Positions 46,106 to 53,802 of a stretch of 64,000 nucleotides of DNA are shown here, piece by piece. Made by a program: the position numbers and the translations under genes. Every line of letters begins with the position of its first letter. The stretch's first letter is position 1. The notes under the pieces were generated by a model, which saw nothing but the letters and a program-made list of their open reading frames with translations, made no database searches and was not told where the DNA came from. The DNA is taken from NCBI GenBank assembly GCA_902362725.1, contig CABIXM010000007.1, positions 105,433-169,432 on the forward strand, written 5' to 3'. This DNA comes from Clostridiaceae bacterium (GTDB lineage: Bacteria; Bacillota; Clostridia; Lachnospirales; Lachnospiraceae).

Positions 46106-46801
46106 ATGATACATAAAAAAATTCTGATTGCGGGGTTTCTGGAGCAGACCCGGAATTACTGCGCGGCTTTTTCGCTGTTGGGTGCGGATACCTCTGTGTT
46201 ATGCGGAACCGGCCGGGAGCTGTCCCTGCTGCTGGCAGACGGGCGGCTTCCGGATCCGGCGGATTTTGACGGCCTTGTGCTGCCCGGCGGCGGAGATATC
46301 AGTCCCTTTTTCTATCACATGGAAAATGCGGGATCGCGGAATATCGACTCGCTTCTGGATTCCGTGCAGTTTTCTCTCTTTCAGGCCTTCATGGCCGCCG
46401 GGAAGCCGGTACTCGGCATCTGCAAAGGGCTTCAGCTTATCAATGTGGCCTTTGGCGGCACGCTGATTCAGGAGCTTGGCCCGGAATCCCTGGCTATCCA
46501 TGCCTGGGAGGATGCGGACAAAATTCACATAACAAAAGCTGCGCACGGCACCTTTCCGGCGCAGCTTTATGGCAGCTTTCCGCGGGTCAACAGCGCCCAT
46601 CACCAGGCGGTCGGAGTCTTCGGGGAGGGTCTTCAGGCAGCCCAGTACGGGCCGGATTTCGTGGTCGAGGCCCTGTATCACGAGAGGCTTCCGGTTCTCG
46701 GGGTGCAGTGGCATCCGGAGCGGATGTGCTTTTCTCATGCACGGGAGGATGTGGAAGACGGAAGTAAGCTTTTAAAATACTACCTGAGAATGCTTCGATA
46801 A
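46106..46801 (+). CDS. Class I glutamine amidotransferase-like / gamma-glutamyl-GABA hydrolase family (PuuD-like)
   Basis: 231 residues. LVLPGGGDISPFFY, nucleophile elbow GICKGLQLIN (Cys), and VQWHPER with the His/Glu pair show the peptidase C26 fold. Such enzymes cleave gamma-glutamyl bonds, for example of gamma-glutamyl-GABA or related amides. No polyamine genes lie nearby, so the substrate is open. The 3' end overlaps the convergent dipeptidase gene by 22 bases. Confidence 0.88.
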   Translation: MIHKKILIAGFLEQTRNYCAAFSLLGADTSVLCGTGRELSLLLADGRLPDPADFDGLVLPGGGDISPFFYHMENAGSRNIDSLLDSVQFSLFQAFMAAGKPVLGICKGLQLINVAFGGTLIQELGPESLAIHAWEDADKIHITKAAHGTFPAQLYGSFPRVNSAHHQAVGVFGEGLQAAQYGPDFVVEALYHERLPVLGVQWHPERMCFSHAREDVEDGSKLLKYYLRMLR

Positions 46802-47847
46802 TAGCGCAGGAAATTGCCGCCTGCTATGCCTTTCGCCGCCTCTTCATCCATGCCCCGCTGCAACAAAGCGGCAGTCAGCTTCACCATCTCGCCGTGGTGG
46901 GCCAGCACGTCATAGTTCTCTGTCTCAAACTGAATGCGCGGGGTGGTCTCTTCCAGACCCTTACAGAGGTCGAAGCCATAGCCTATGTGAGCAGGGCCTG
47001 CGATGCGCGCCAGATGCTCAGCGTGCTCGCAGAGACGGAGCAGGGCTGCATCGGCCTCCTGTTCCGCCGGAGTCGTGGTCTCCGGCATAATGCCCGTGAG
47101 ATACCCGCAGGCATTCAGTCCGATGACGCCGCCGCGCCCCGCGATTTCACGAATCTGGGCATCCGTCAGGTTCCGGTAATTTTCATGCACAGCCCAAGCG
47201 TCCGAGTGGCTGGCGATAAAGGGCTGTTCCGCTGCCTCGCAGACGTCCCGGAAGCCATCGTTGCTTAAGTGGCTCACGTCCAGCCACATGCCCAGCCCTT
47301 CCATTTTCCGGATGGCTTCTTTGCCAAGCTCTGTCAGGCCGCCCGGGATCTCCTGGAATTGACCCGCCGTGCAGCAGCCCGTGGCAAAGGCGTTACGGCG
47401 GCTCCAGGTGAGGCCCGCGCCTCGCACGCCCAGGTCATAGAAGGTGCGGAGCAGGGACAGGTCATTTCCCAGGGGATCGAGGCCCTCCAGGGACAGCAGG
47501 ATCGAGATGCGGCCTGCGGCCAGGTTCTCTTCCAGTTCCGCGCGGCTTCCCGTCACGCGGATGCGGTTGTTCACCGACTCCACATCTTCCTTCAGTGCTG
47601 TGATCTGCCCCAGGGCCTTTCGAAGCCCCAGCTCCGGCAAATCCCGGTTGTTAATGAAAATGGATGATACGACAATGTTCAGCCCCGCCTCTTCAAAACG
47701 CGGCAGATACCGCTGTTCCACCACGCCCTGTTCTCCGGCCAGGCGGCGTTCACAGACCTCCGCCGCCAGATCAAAGTGTGCGTCCACTACAGGGCATTCC
47801 CGGTGAATTTTTCTGGCCTGTTCCAAATACTCTTCCTGTATAAACAT
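46780..47847 (-). CDS. M19-family membrane-dipeptidase homologue
   Basis: 355 residues with no signal peptide, so probably cytoplasmic. Zinc-site features: VVDAHFDL (HxD), SLEGLDPLG (Glu), WLDVSHLS and FIASHSDAW (His), and GVIGLNACGYLTG. Family members split dipeptides, including D-containing ones. It may act with the convergent gamma-glutamyl-type hydrolase on small peptides. Confidence 0.92.
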   Translation of the reverse strand: MFIQEEYLEQARKIHRECPVVDAHFDLAAEVCERRLAGEQGVVEQRYLPRFEEAGLNIVVSSIFINNRDLPELGLRKALGQITALKEDVESVNNRIRVTGSRAELEENLAAGRISILLSLEGLDPLGNDLSLLRTFYDLGVRGAGLTWSRRNAFATGCCTAGQFQEIPGGLTELGKEAIRKMEGLGMWLDVSHLSNDGFRDVCEAAEQPFIASHSDAWAVHENYRNLTDAQIREIAGRGGVIGLNACGYLTGIMPETTTPAEQEADAALLRLCEHAEHLARIAGPAHIGYGFDLCKGLEETTPRIQFETENYDVLAHHGEMVKLTAALLQRGMDEEAAKGIAGGNFLRYYRSILR

Positions 47848-47915
47848 ATTGATCCCTCTGTCTTTTTGTTGCGGTTTCCTAATATACCGGAAACCGCACT
47901 CTTTCTTACTTATTC

Positions 47916-50105
47916 TTACGCTTCTTTCTTGTTATCCGTCACCGCGAAACTCACCGCCGCCGTAAACAGATCCGCGTCCGTCTCCACCCGGAAGCTGCCG
48001 CCGCAGGCCTCGGTGAAGCTTTTGGCGATAGACAGCCCCAGTCCGCTGCCGCCGTCCGTCCGGCTCTTATCGCCCCGGACGAATCGCTCAGTGAAATCGA
48101 TGCCGTCGCCCAGTTCGGTAGCGGATGTATTTTTCATGACCGCCGTTGCATTTCCATCTTTTTCCACAAGCGTCAGGTACACGCGGGAACCGGGCAGGGA
48201 ATACTTCAATGCGTTCTGCAACAGATTCTGGAATACCCGATACATACGCTGGCCGTCCGCCGTGATCATCACCGGTTCTTCCGGGATAGACACCCGCATG
48301 GAGAGACCACTCTGCTCGATGGGTTCTGCCATATCCGCCAGGGTCTGGCGCAAAAGCTTCGCGAAATCCAGCTCCTCCGGCTTCACCTGCAGCTCTCCGG
48401 AAGCCGCCTTGCTCACCTCAAAGACGTCCTGAACCATGGCACTCAGGCGCTCGGATTTCTCACCCAGGACACGGATGTAGTCCTTCACATCTTCGGGCAG
48501 ATTTTCCTCCTGCTTCAGAATGTCCACGTAGCTGACAATGGAAGTCAAGGGTGTCTTGATGTCGTGGGACACATTGGCCACCAGCTCCACCTTCATGCGT
48601 TCGCTTTTCGTGCGCTCCCGGATGGCCGCCTCCATGCCCTCCTGGATGCTATTCAGGTCCTCCGCCGCCGCTTTCAGATCACTGTCCTCCGGCAAAGACA
48701 GCGCATTTCCCATATCGCCGCCCCGGACGGCTCCGATCTGCTCCGTCAGTGCGCCCAGATCTTCGGCCAGTCTGCGCACACGGTTCATATAAAAGAAGCC
48801 CACAAAAGGAATCAGGGAGCGCCGCTGCCATTTCACCAGCTTTTTCTGCACGGGCTGCTTCAGATCCCGGGTTCGAATACTGCGCCGCAGACGGCCGATC
48901 ACACTCTTCTGCTGTCCTTTATTCCGGCGCAGATCGGTGACGCCCAGATACAGCGGCCAGAAGATTAGGAACCAGTAGGTGAACATCCCGTCCAGATTGG
49001 ACGCCAGGTAATCCCGCGCTGATGCCGCATAATCCTGGATTCCATAAGAAACGACCCATCCCAGGCTGAAACCGCTCCAGGCTAAAAATTCATCTATGAA
49101 GCGCAAAATCAAATAAATCGGAAGGACGAAGAAGAACAGCAGCTTGATTTCCAACCAGATTTTCCCAGTCCATCCGATGATGATTTCCCTACCTGCCCTT
49201 CGCGGCTTCCGTAGCGCCCACGCCAGAAGTAACAAAAGGAGAGCCGCCGCCAGACCGGCTTCGCTGCGTACCAGCTGCCGTCTATCTACCGCCAGACTCT
49301 CCTTCAGACGGTAGAGGACGCCGCCATATCGGTTGGTTCCGTTTGTGCCGCTGACCACATAGAGCTTTGGCTCCTTCGCCGCTGCCAGATAGACTGCGAT
49401 TGCTTTCGCCTCATCCCCGGCTGTGAAATTCTGATAACCCGGCACGGCCCAGCGGCTGTTTTCCCGGTAGATCCCGTCGCCGTAGACGTCCACCATCTGG
49501 CCGTCCTTTTCCATGGCTACCTTGCCGTCACCGTCTTTATTGTAGATCAGCTGAAAATTATACTCCTCCGCCGGGATCCAAGACGCGAAATCCATGCCGA
49601 TGCTGGCATTTTCCGCGTCCAGTCCGTCGATGTTCGTATAGGTCAGTTTTCCGTCTTTAAACACCGCGTAACGCAGGTTCTGGTCGGCTTTCATTTCCTC
49701 CAGATAGGCATTAAAATCCGCCGTGCTGTATCCGCCTGCTTCTGTGGCTGCCTCTTCATAGCTCATGGATCCTGAGTAACCAGACGTCCACCATTCGGAT
49801 ATGACCGTACCGCTATCCTCTGTGACCGTATCTGCCGCATAAGAATCATACCGATAGCCGGAATCGCTGTAGCTGTACTGATAGCCCATCCAGTCCTTTC
49901 CCTTGAGTCCGATGCCGATCAGATCCTCCAGCCGATTCGACATGGTCGTGGCAAATTCCTGCGTTTTCTGATAATCGGACTGCCGCAGATCCGTGTTCGA
50001 AATCAGTGTCAGCATGGAAATGAAGTTGTAAATCAACAGCGTCATTCCCAGAAAGAAGGCAAGCATGCCTATCCAGATTTTAGATTTTTTCCATTTTGTA
50101 TCCAA
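47916..50105 (-). CDS. Sensor histidine kinase with large extracellular domain
   Basis: 729 residues from TTG 50105, overlapping the regulator gene by 26 bases. TM1 (~12-34), an extracellular domain of ~230 residues, then about three more helices (AAALLLLLLAWAL, LLFFFVLPIYLIL, YWFLIFWPLYLGV). A HAMP-like linker leads to the H-box NVSHDIKTPLTSIVSY and ATPase boxes (LLQNALKYSLPGSRV, GGSGLGLSIAKS). Its partner is the regulator encoded just upstream. The signal is unknown. Confidence 0.9.
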   Translation of the reverse strand: MDTKWKKSKIWIGMLAFFLGMTLLIYNFISMLTLISNTDLRQSDYQKTQEFATTMSNRLEDLIGIGLKGKDWMGYQYSYSDSGYRYDSYAADTVTEDSGTVISEWWTSGYSGSMSYEEAATEAGGYSTADFNAYLEEMKADQNLRYAVFKDGKLTYTNIDGLDAENASIGMDFASWIPAEEYNFQLIYNKDGDGKVAMEKDGQMVDVYGDGIYRENSRWAVPGYQNFTAGDEAKAIAVYLAAAKEPKLYVVSGTNGTNRYGGVLYRLKESLAVDRRQLVRSEAGLAAALLLLLLAWALRKPRRAGREIIIGWTGKIWLEIKLLFFFVLPIYLILRFIDEFLAWSGFSLGWVVSYGIQDYAASARDYLASNLDGMFTYWFLIFWPLYLGVTDLRRNKGQQKSVIGRLRRSIRTRDLKQPVQKKLVKWQRRSLIPFVGFFYMNRVRRLAEDLGALTEQIGAVRGGDMGNALSLPEDSDLKAAAEDLNSIQEGMEAAIRERTKSERMKVELVANVSHDIKTPLTSIVSYVDILKQEENLPEDVKDYIRVLGEKSERLSAMVQDVFEVSKAASGELQVKPEELDFAKLLRQTLADMAEPIEQSGLSMRVSIPEEPVMITADGQRMYRVFQNLLQNALKYSLPGSRVYLTLVEKDGNATAVMKNTSATELGDGIDFTERFVRGDKSRTDGGSGLGLSIAKSFTEACGGSFRVETDADLFTAAVSFAVTDNKKEA

Positions 50106-50778
50106 TTCCCCACACCACCTTTAAATATTCCGGTTCTTTCGGATTGAGTTCGATCTTTTCGCGAATGCGGCGGATATGTACCATGACCGTATTCTCCGGC
50201 GCGTAGGCTTCCTCCTCCCAGACCCGACGGTAAATCTCCTCCGCCGGGAAGACGCGGCCCCGATTCATCATCAGAAGCTCCACAATCTTCGTCTCGGTGG
50301 CGGTCAGCCGCACCGGCTCTCCGTCCGCGTACAGGGTCCGTTCGGACTGGCGATAGGTGAGACGGCCATTTCGGATCTCGTCCCCGGACACGCCTGCGTG
50401 GATGTCACCCAGCATGGTATACCTGCGCAGCTGGCTTTTTACCCGGGCTGCCAGCTCCTGGGGATGAAAGGGCTTCGCCACGTAATCGTCGGCGCCCATG
50501 GACAGGCCTAAGATTTTGTCGTTCTCCTCGCTTTTGGCGCTGAGGACGATGATCGGGATATTTTTCCGCTCCCGGATTTTCATGACAGCGGACAATCCGT
50601 CCAGGCGCGGCATCATCACATCCATGAGGATGAGCTGCACCGGCTTTTCCACCGCCAGTTCCAGGGCCTGTAGGCCGTCGTAGGCCTTCAGCACCTGATA
50701 ACCCTCTTTTTCCAGAAGCACTGCAATGGCTCTCACAATCTCCCGGTCGTCGTCTACTACCAGTACGCATTCGTTCAT
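50080..50778 (-). CDS. OmpR-family response regulator
   Basis: 232 residues: receiver with VVDDD, phospho-acceptor Asp in LILMDVMMP and Lys in YVAKPFH; winged helix ending YLKVVWGIGYKMEKI. It is preceded by three direct GTAAGAAA repeats that could be its own binding sites. It is placed between the HAAS genes and its kinase. Confidence 0.93.
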   Translation of the reverse strand: MNECVLVVDDDREIVRAIAVLLEKEGYQVLKAYDGLQALELAVEKPVQLILMDVMMPRLDGLSAVMKIRERKNIPIIVLSAKSEENDKILGLSMGADDYVAKPFHPQELAARVKSQLRRYTMLGDIHAGVSGDEIRNGRLTYRQSERTLYADGEPVRLTATETKIVELLMMNRGRVFPAEEIYRRVWEEEAYAPENTVMVHIRRIREKIELNPKEPEYLKVVWGIGYKMEKI

Positions 50779-50819
50779 ATTTGCTCTCTCCTTTTCCGGT
50801 GGTTTCAGGATACCCTTTC

Positions 50820-50861
50820 TTTCTTACGGGACACCGGAGGATTTTCTTACAGCTTTCTTAC
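50820..50861 (-). promoter_or_regulatory. Three direct GTAAGAAA repeats upstream of the response regulator gene
   Basis: Copies at 50854-50861, 50843-50850 and 50820-50827 are 11 and 23 bases apart, on one face of the helix. Direct repeats at 11-base spacing are typical OmpR/PhoB-type sites, so autoregulation is plausible. Confidence 0.45.
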
Positions 50862-51412
50862 AATCTCAAATCTTTTTCATTGACCGGATTGTAGAAAATC
50901 TGTACCTGCTCGATATGGGGCGCGCCCACCACGGAAATCAATTCGCCACGCTTCAGACCCGCCAGGACTTTGTCCTTGGCCTCCATTAGATTCTGAAAAT
51001 CACTCTCGTCCGTATTCTCCCAGTAGCAGTGAAGCTCCAAGGCCGGGGTGCGGGTCTGCCGCCAGGTGTCGGCGTCGTTGTCGTAATATTCGTCTTCCTG
51101 GACGGTCTCTTCGATCCGCGGCTCCACCATAGCCTGATTGTAGGTAATGCGGAACAGTACGGTATTTTCCGGAATGCTCTCGTCGGCTTCCACCTCGGGA
51201 GCTGTATCCCAGTAGCCGTCAATATTCCAGACGCCCTGCTCCGGGGCGATTTCCCTGCTGATCTCTTTGGTAGCCGTATCTATCTTGCCAACCACCTCCG
51301 TACCGCCGTAGGACAGGCTTGAAAATTCTCCGAAGGCCACGCCCGCGCCGATGCCGGACAGCAGGATGCCGCCGCAAAAGATGGCAATGGTTATTTTATG
51401 AAATCTGGTCAT
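50858..51412 (-). CDS. Exported or membrane-tethered protein of unknown function
   Basis: 184 residues from ATG 51412, with GGAGG six bases upstream. An N-terminal helix (ITIAIFCGGILLSGIGAGVAFG) acts as signal or anchor. The outer part has no motif I recognise; it resembles the exported partners that often follow HAAS-domain genes. It overlaps the end of the HAAS gene by 17 bases, so they are coupled. Confidence 0.75.
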   Translation of the reverse strand: MTRFHKITIAIFCGGILLSGIGAGVAFGEFSSLSYGGTEVVGKIDTATKEISREIAPEQGVWNIDGYWDTAPEVEADESIPENTVLFRITYNQAMVEPRIEETVQEDEYYDNDADTWRQTRTPALELHCYWENTDESDFQNLMEAKDKVLAGLKRGELISVVGAPHIEQVQIFYNPVNEKDLRL

Positions 51413-52406
51413 GTTCATCCTCCTCTGTTTCCATGTCCTCGTCTGTGAAATCGTCCTCGTCGGGTTCTTTTTCTTCGATATCTCCCGCTTCCGGCTCTCC
51501 GTACGTATCGTCCTCATTTTCCGGGACGGCGGTTTTTTCTTCGGTCTTTTTCCGGCGAATCAGACCCCAGGCCGCGCAGGTCAGCGCGCCGCCGCAGAGC
51601 AGGCCGCCAAGACTTATCCATGTCACGCCGATGAGCGGATATCCCTGGAAGCAAAGAATCAGGAGCGCGCCAAAACAGAAGATGGCTGCGATGGTTCCCA
51701 GGCCTAAGCAAACCGCCGCGCAGAACCAGAATACGTTCCAGCAGAGGCGTACACCCCAGCGGAGCAGGTCCCAGCAAATGTGCCGGAGCCAGATAATCAG
51801 TTTTCTTAAAACGCGGGCGGCGCTGCCGATGAGGCTGCCGCAGCCTTTCAGAATGTCGCGGCAGAAGCCGATGAATTTTCCAAGTATGCCCTGTTCGGAT
51901 CTGGCATCTGCTTTTTGAGAAACTGCCGGACCATATCCGACTTTGCTTTTTTCCGAATCTCCACCGTCTGCGGCTGTCCACTGTCTGGCCGCGCTTCCGG
52001 CTCCCTCCGGCTGCTCCACAGGCTCTCCCGCAGGCTTCTTATGGATCGGCTTCCCAATCCAGGCGCAGGCCTCGCTTATCCACTGTCCCAGCTTCTTTCC
52101 CGCCCTTTTCAGGAAACTGCCTGCGCTTCGGATCCCCTGCTCCGCAGACTGGGCTGCGCTCTCAAAATCCATCTTTACCCGACGGCTGCTGTCGCCATAT
52201 TCCGGATTCACATGGTAGGCCTCCAGAATCTCCGCCGCCAGCTCCTTCACCGGCCCGAAATCTCGGATGGCTTCCTCCTCGGACATACCGTTCTGTATCT
52301 TCATATCGATATGCTGGGCATATTCATCCAGAATGTCCTGCTGCTCCCGTTCCTCCAGCACCTTCAGATGTCCCGCAAGCTCTGTCAGAAATGCTTCCTT
52401 ACTCAT
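51396..52406 (-). CDS. HAAS-domain (DUF1700-like) membrane protein
   Basis: 336 residues from ATG 52406, overlapping the PadR stop (ATGA) with AGGAGG upstream. The N-terminal HAAS domain (MSKEAFLTELAGHL ... EEREQQDILDEYAQHIDMKI, MSEEEAIRDFG) is followed by a variable region, several membrane helices (~235-300) and an acidic tail. HAAS proteins are typically next to PadR regulators and help relay envelope stress. The exact role is unproved. Confidence 0.88.
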   Translation of the reverse strand: MSKEAFLTELAGHLKVLEEREQQDILDEYAQHIDMKIQNGMSEEEAIRDFGPVKELAAEILEAYHVNPEYGDSSRRVKMDFESAAQSAEQGIRSAGSFLKRAGKKLGQWISEACAWIGKPIHKKPAGEPVEQPEGAGSAARQWTAADGGDSEKSKVGYGPAVSQKADARSEQGILGKFIGFCRDILKGCGSLIGSAARVLRKLIIWLRHICWDLLRWGVRLCWNVFWFCAAVCLGLGTIAAIFCFGALLILCFQGYPLIGVTWISLGGLLCGGALTCAAWGLIRRKKTEEKTAVPENEDDTYGEPEAGDIEEKEPDEDDFTDEDMETEEDEHDQIS

Positions 52407-52723
52407 TGTTCTTCTCCCTCCTTCAGGTATCTGCCTACCTGCTGTTGAAATTCTATCCATTCCTTTGCCAGGGAATCCCGATAGAGGATCCCCGCCGCCG
52501 TCAAATGGTAATACTTCCGGGGCGGCCCCTCCGTGGACTCCCGAAGGTACGTCTCAAAATAATGTTCATTGGTCAGCCGCTTCAGCAATGGATAAATGGT
52601 TCCCTCATTCACATCGATGACCCGGGAAACCTCCTCCACCAGCTCATAGCCGTACCGATCCTTCCGGCGCACCGCCTCCAGCACAATCAGCTCCAGCACG
52701 CCCTTCTTAAACTGTGGATTCAT
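52403..52723 (-). CDS. PadR-family transcriptional regulator
   Basis: 106 residues from ATG 52723 (GGGAGG six bases upstream). The winged helix KGVLELIVLEAVRRKDRYGYELVEEVSRVIDVNEGTIYPLLKRL and PRKYYHLTAAG are diagnostic. It likely represses its own operon through the dyad at 52761-52780. Confidence 0.93.
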   Translation of the reverse strand: MNPQFKKGVLELIVLEAVRRKDRYGYELVEEVSRVIDVNEGTIYPLLKRLTNEHYFETYLRESTEGPPRKYYHLTAAGILYRDSLAKEWIEFQQQVGRYLKEGEEQ

Positions 52724-52757
52724 CCTATCCCTCCCAACATTTCCTGTGTCTGTTATT

Positions 52758-52786
52758 AGGTTACACCTACTACTATGTAATGTCAA
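52758..52786 (-). promoter_or_regulatory. PadR operon promoter with overlapping dyad
   Basis: TTGACA (52781-52786), a 17-base spacer and TAACCT (52758-52763) on the minus strand. The spacer is filled by TTACA-N10-TGTAA (52761-52780), a likely PadR operator. Confidence 0.6.
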
Positions 52787-52818
52787 GTACTAAAGTTTTA
52801 AAAATAGCTTAAGATAAA

Positions 52819-52864
52819 AAAGGCGGTAAAATCCTGCAATATTTACACAGGACTTACCGCCTTT
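52819..52864 (-). terminator. Intrinsic terminator after the Rpn-like remnant
   Basis: AAAGGCGGTAA/TTACCGCCTTT with an inner TCCTG/CAGGA pair, followed on the minus strand by a CCTTTTTTATC T-run. Confidence 0.8.
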
Positions 52865-52887
52865 CTCTGAGCTTTGTTTAGATTTCT

Positions 52888-53628
52888 TTACTTCTTTTCC
52901 TTTTGCCAAAGCTCCAGCAATTCTTCTGACGTGTTGTCTGGATGCTCTGTCACAAGCTCATACAATGGCCGAAGAACTTCCTCGCTCTCTTCCAATTCTT
53001 CCGCTATCGTGGAAAGTGGCTTTGCTTTAGCGCGTTTTTTCTGAATCTGGGATATCAGTCTTAAACTGTCGCCTTCTGCTCGACCTTCTGCTCGGCCTTC
53101 TGCTCTCTGATATTCCCGTTCTTCCTGCTCATCATACTCTGTCAGTATCATCCTGCACACCTCCGTTCCGTATTTTGTCAGGATATCTGCCAGTATTCCT
53201 CTGTCAATGCATCGCCTGATACTAATCTCTGTTGCTTCCTCCAGTGACCAGCCTTCATCCATTTTCCAGCGAATTTGCCCGATGAAATACGCATAATCCG
53301 ATAATCTCCGGCATTTCCGCATCATGTCATTGTTTCGGCCTGCATTGATGTTCAATACTGTTGCCTTGCATTCCAGACAGGGTTCTCCTTCCTCCCGATC
53401 CGGTTTTAAAAAACAATCCGAAAGCTTCATCTCCACCCGATCCGGCATATCTCTTGTGCCATTATAAAATACCACATACTTGGGAAATGGAACCATCACA
53501 CGCTTCTTTTCATCTGTCAGCTTTATGTTCTTCCCGTTCAGATACTGCTGATACAGTTCTGAGAAATTTGCATACTTCGCCCTTGGGCGTACTTTGGGTG
53601 TGTTGATTTCGAACTGAAATCCAGACCT
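52888..53628 (-). pseudogene. Rpn-like PD-(D/E)XK nuclease family remnant, 5'-truncated
   Basis: From a GTG at 53499 the frame gives 203 residues: FPKYVVFYNGTRDMP, CKATVLNINAGRNNDMMRKCRRLSDYAYFI, RGILADILTKYGTEVCRMILTEYDEQEE, then AEGR repeats. This is the C-terminal two thirds of the Rpn-like family common in gut clostridia. The frame stays open upstream to an in-frame TAA at 53629-53631 and still looks family-like (FQFEINTPKV, FSELYQQYLNG), but it lacks the nuclease N-terminus and a proper start. A truncated relic of a multi-copy family. Confidence 0.65.
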
Positions 53629-53698
53629 TTATCTTTCGTGAACAGCTACGGAAGACACCGCGCTGCATATCGTGTAAAATGAATCCTGTTTCATAAGA

Positions 53699-53757
53699 AA
53701 ACAGTGCCGACCGGATATGCGCCTTTTTCACACGACATACCCTTTATCGACACTGTT
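53699..53757 (-). terminator. Terminator of the apt-aspS gene cluster
   Basis: AACAGTGTCGA and TCGGCACTGTT (one mismatch) form an 11-base stem with a ~36-base loop, followed by TTTTCTT on the minus strand, ~45 bases after the aspS stop. The rest of the gap 53629-53802 shows no gene. A 17-base sequence beside it (53756-53772) also occurs beside the Crp/Fnr terminator. Confidence 0.6.
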
Positions 53758-53802
53758 ATTTTACCAATTTATACTAATTTTGACAAGAGCTTTTTCCGCA
53801 AA

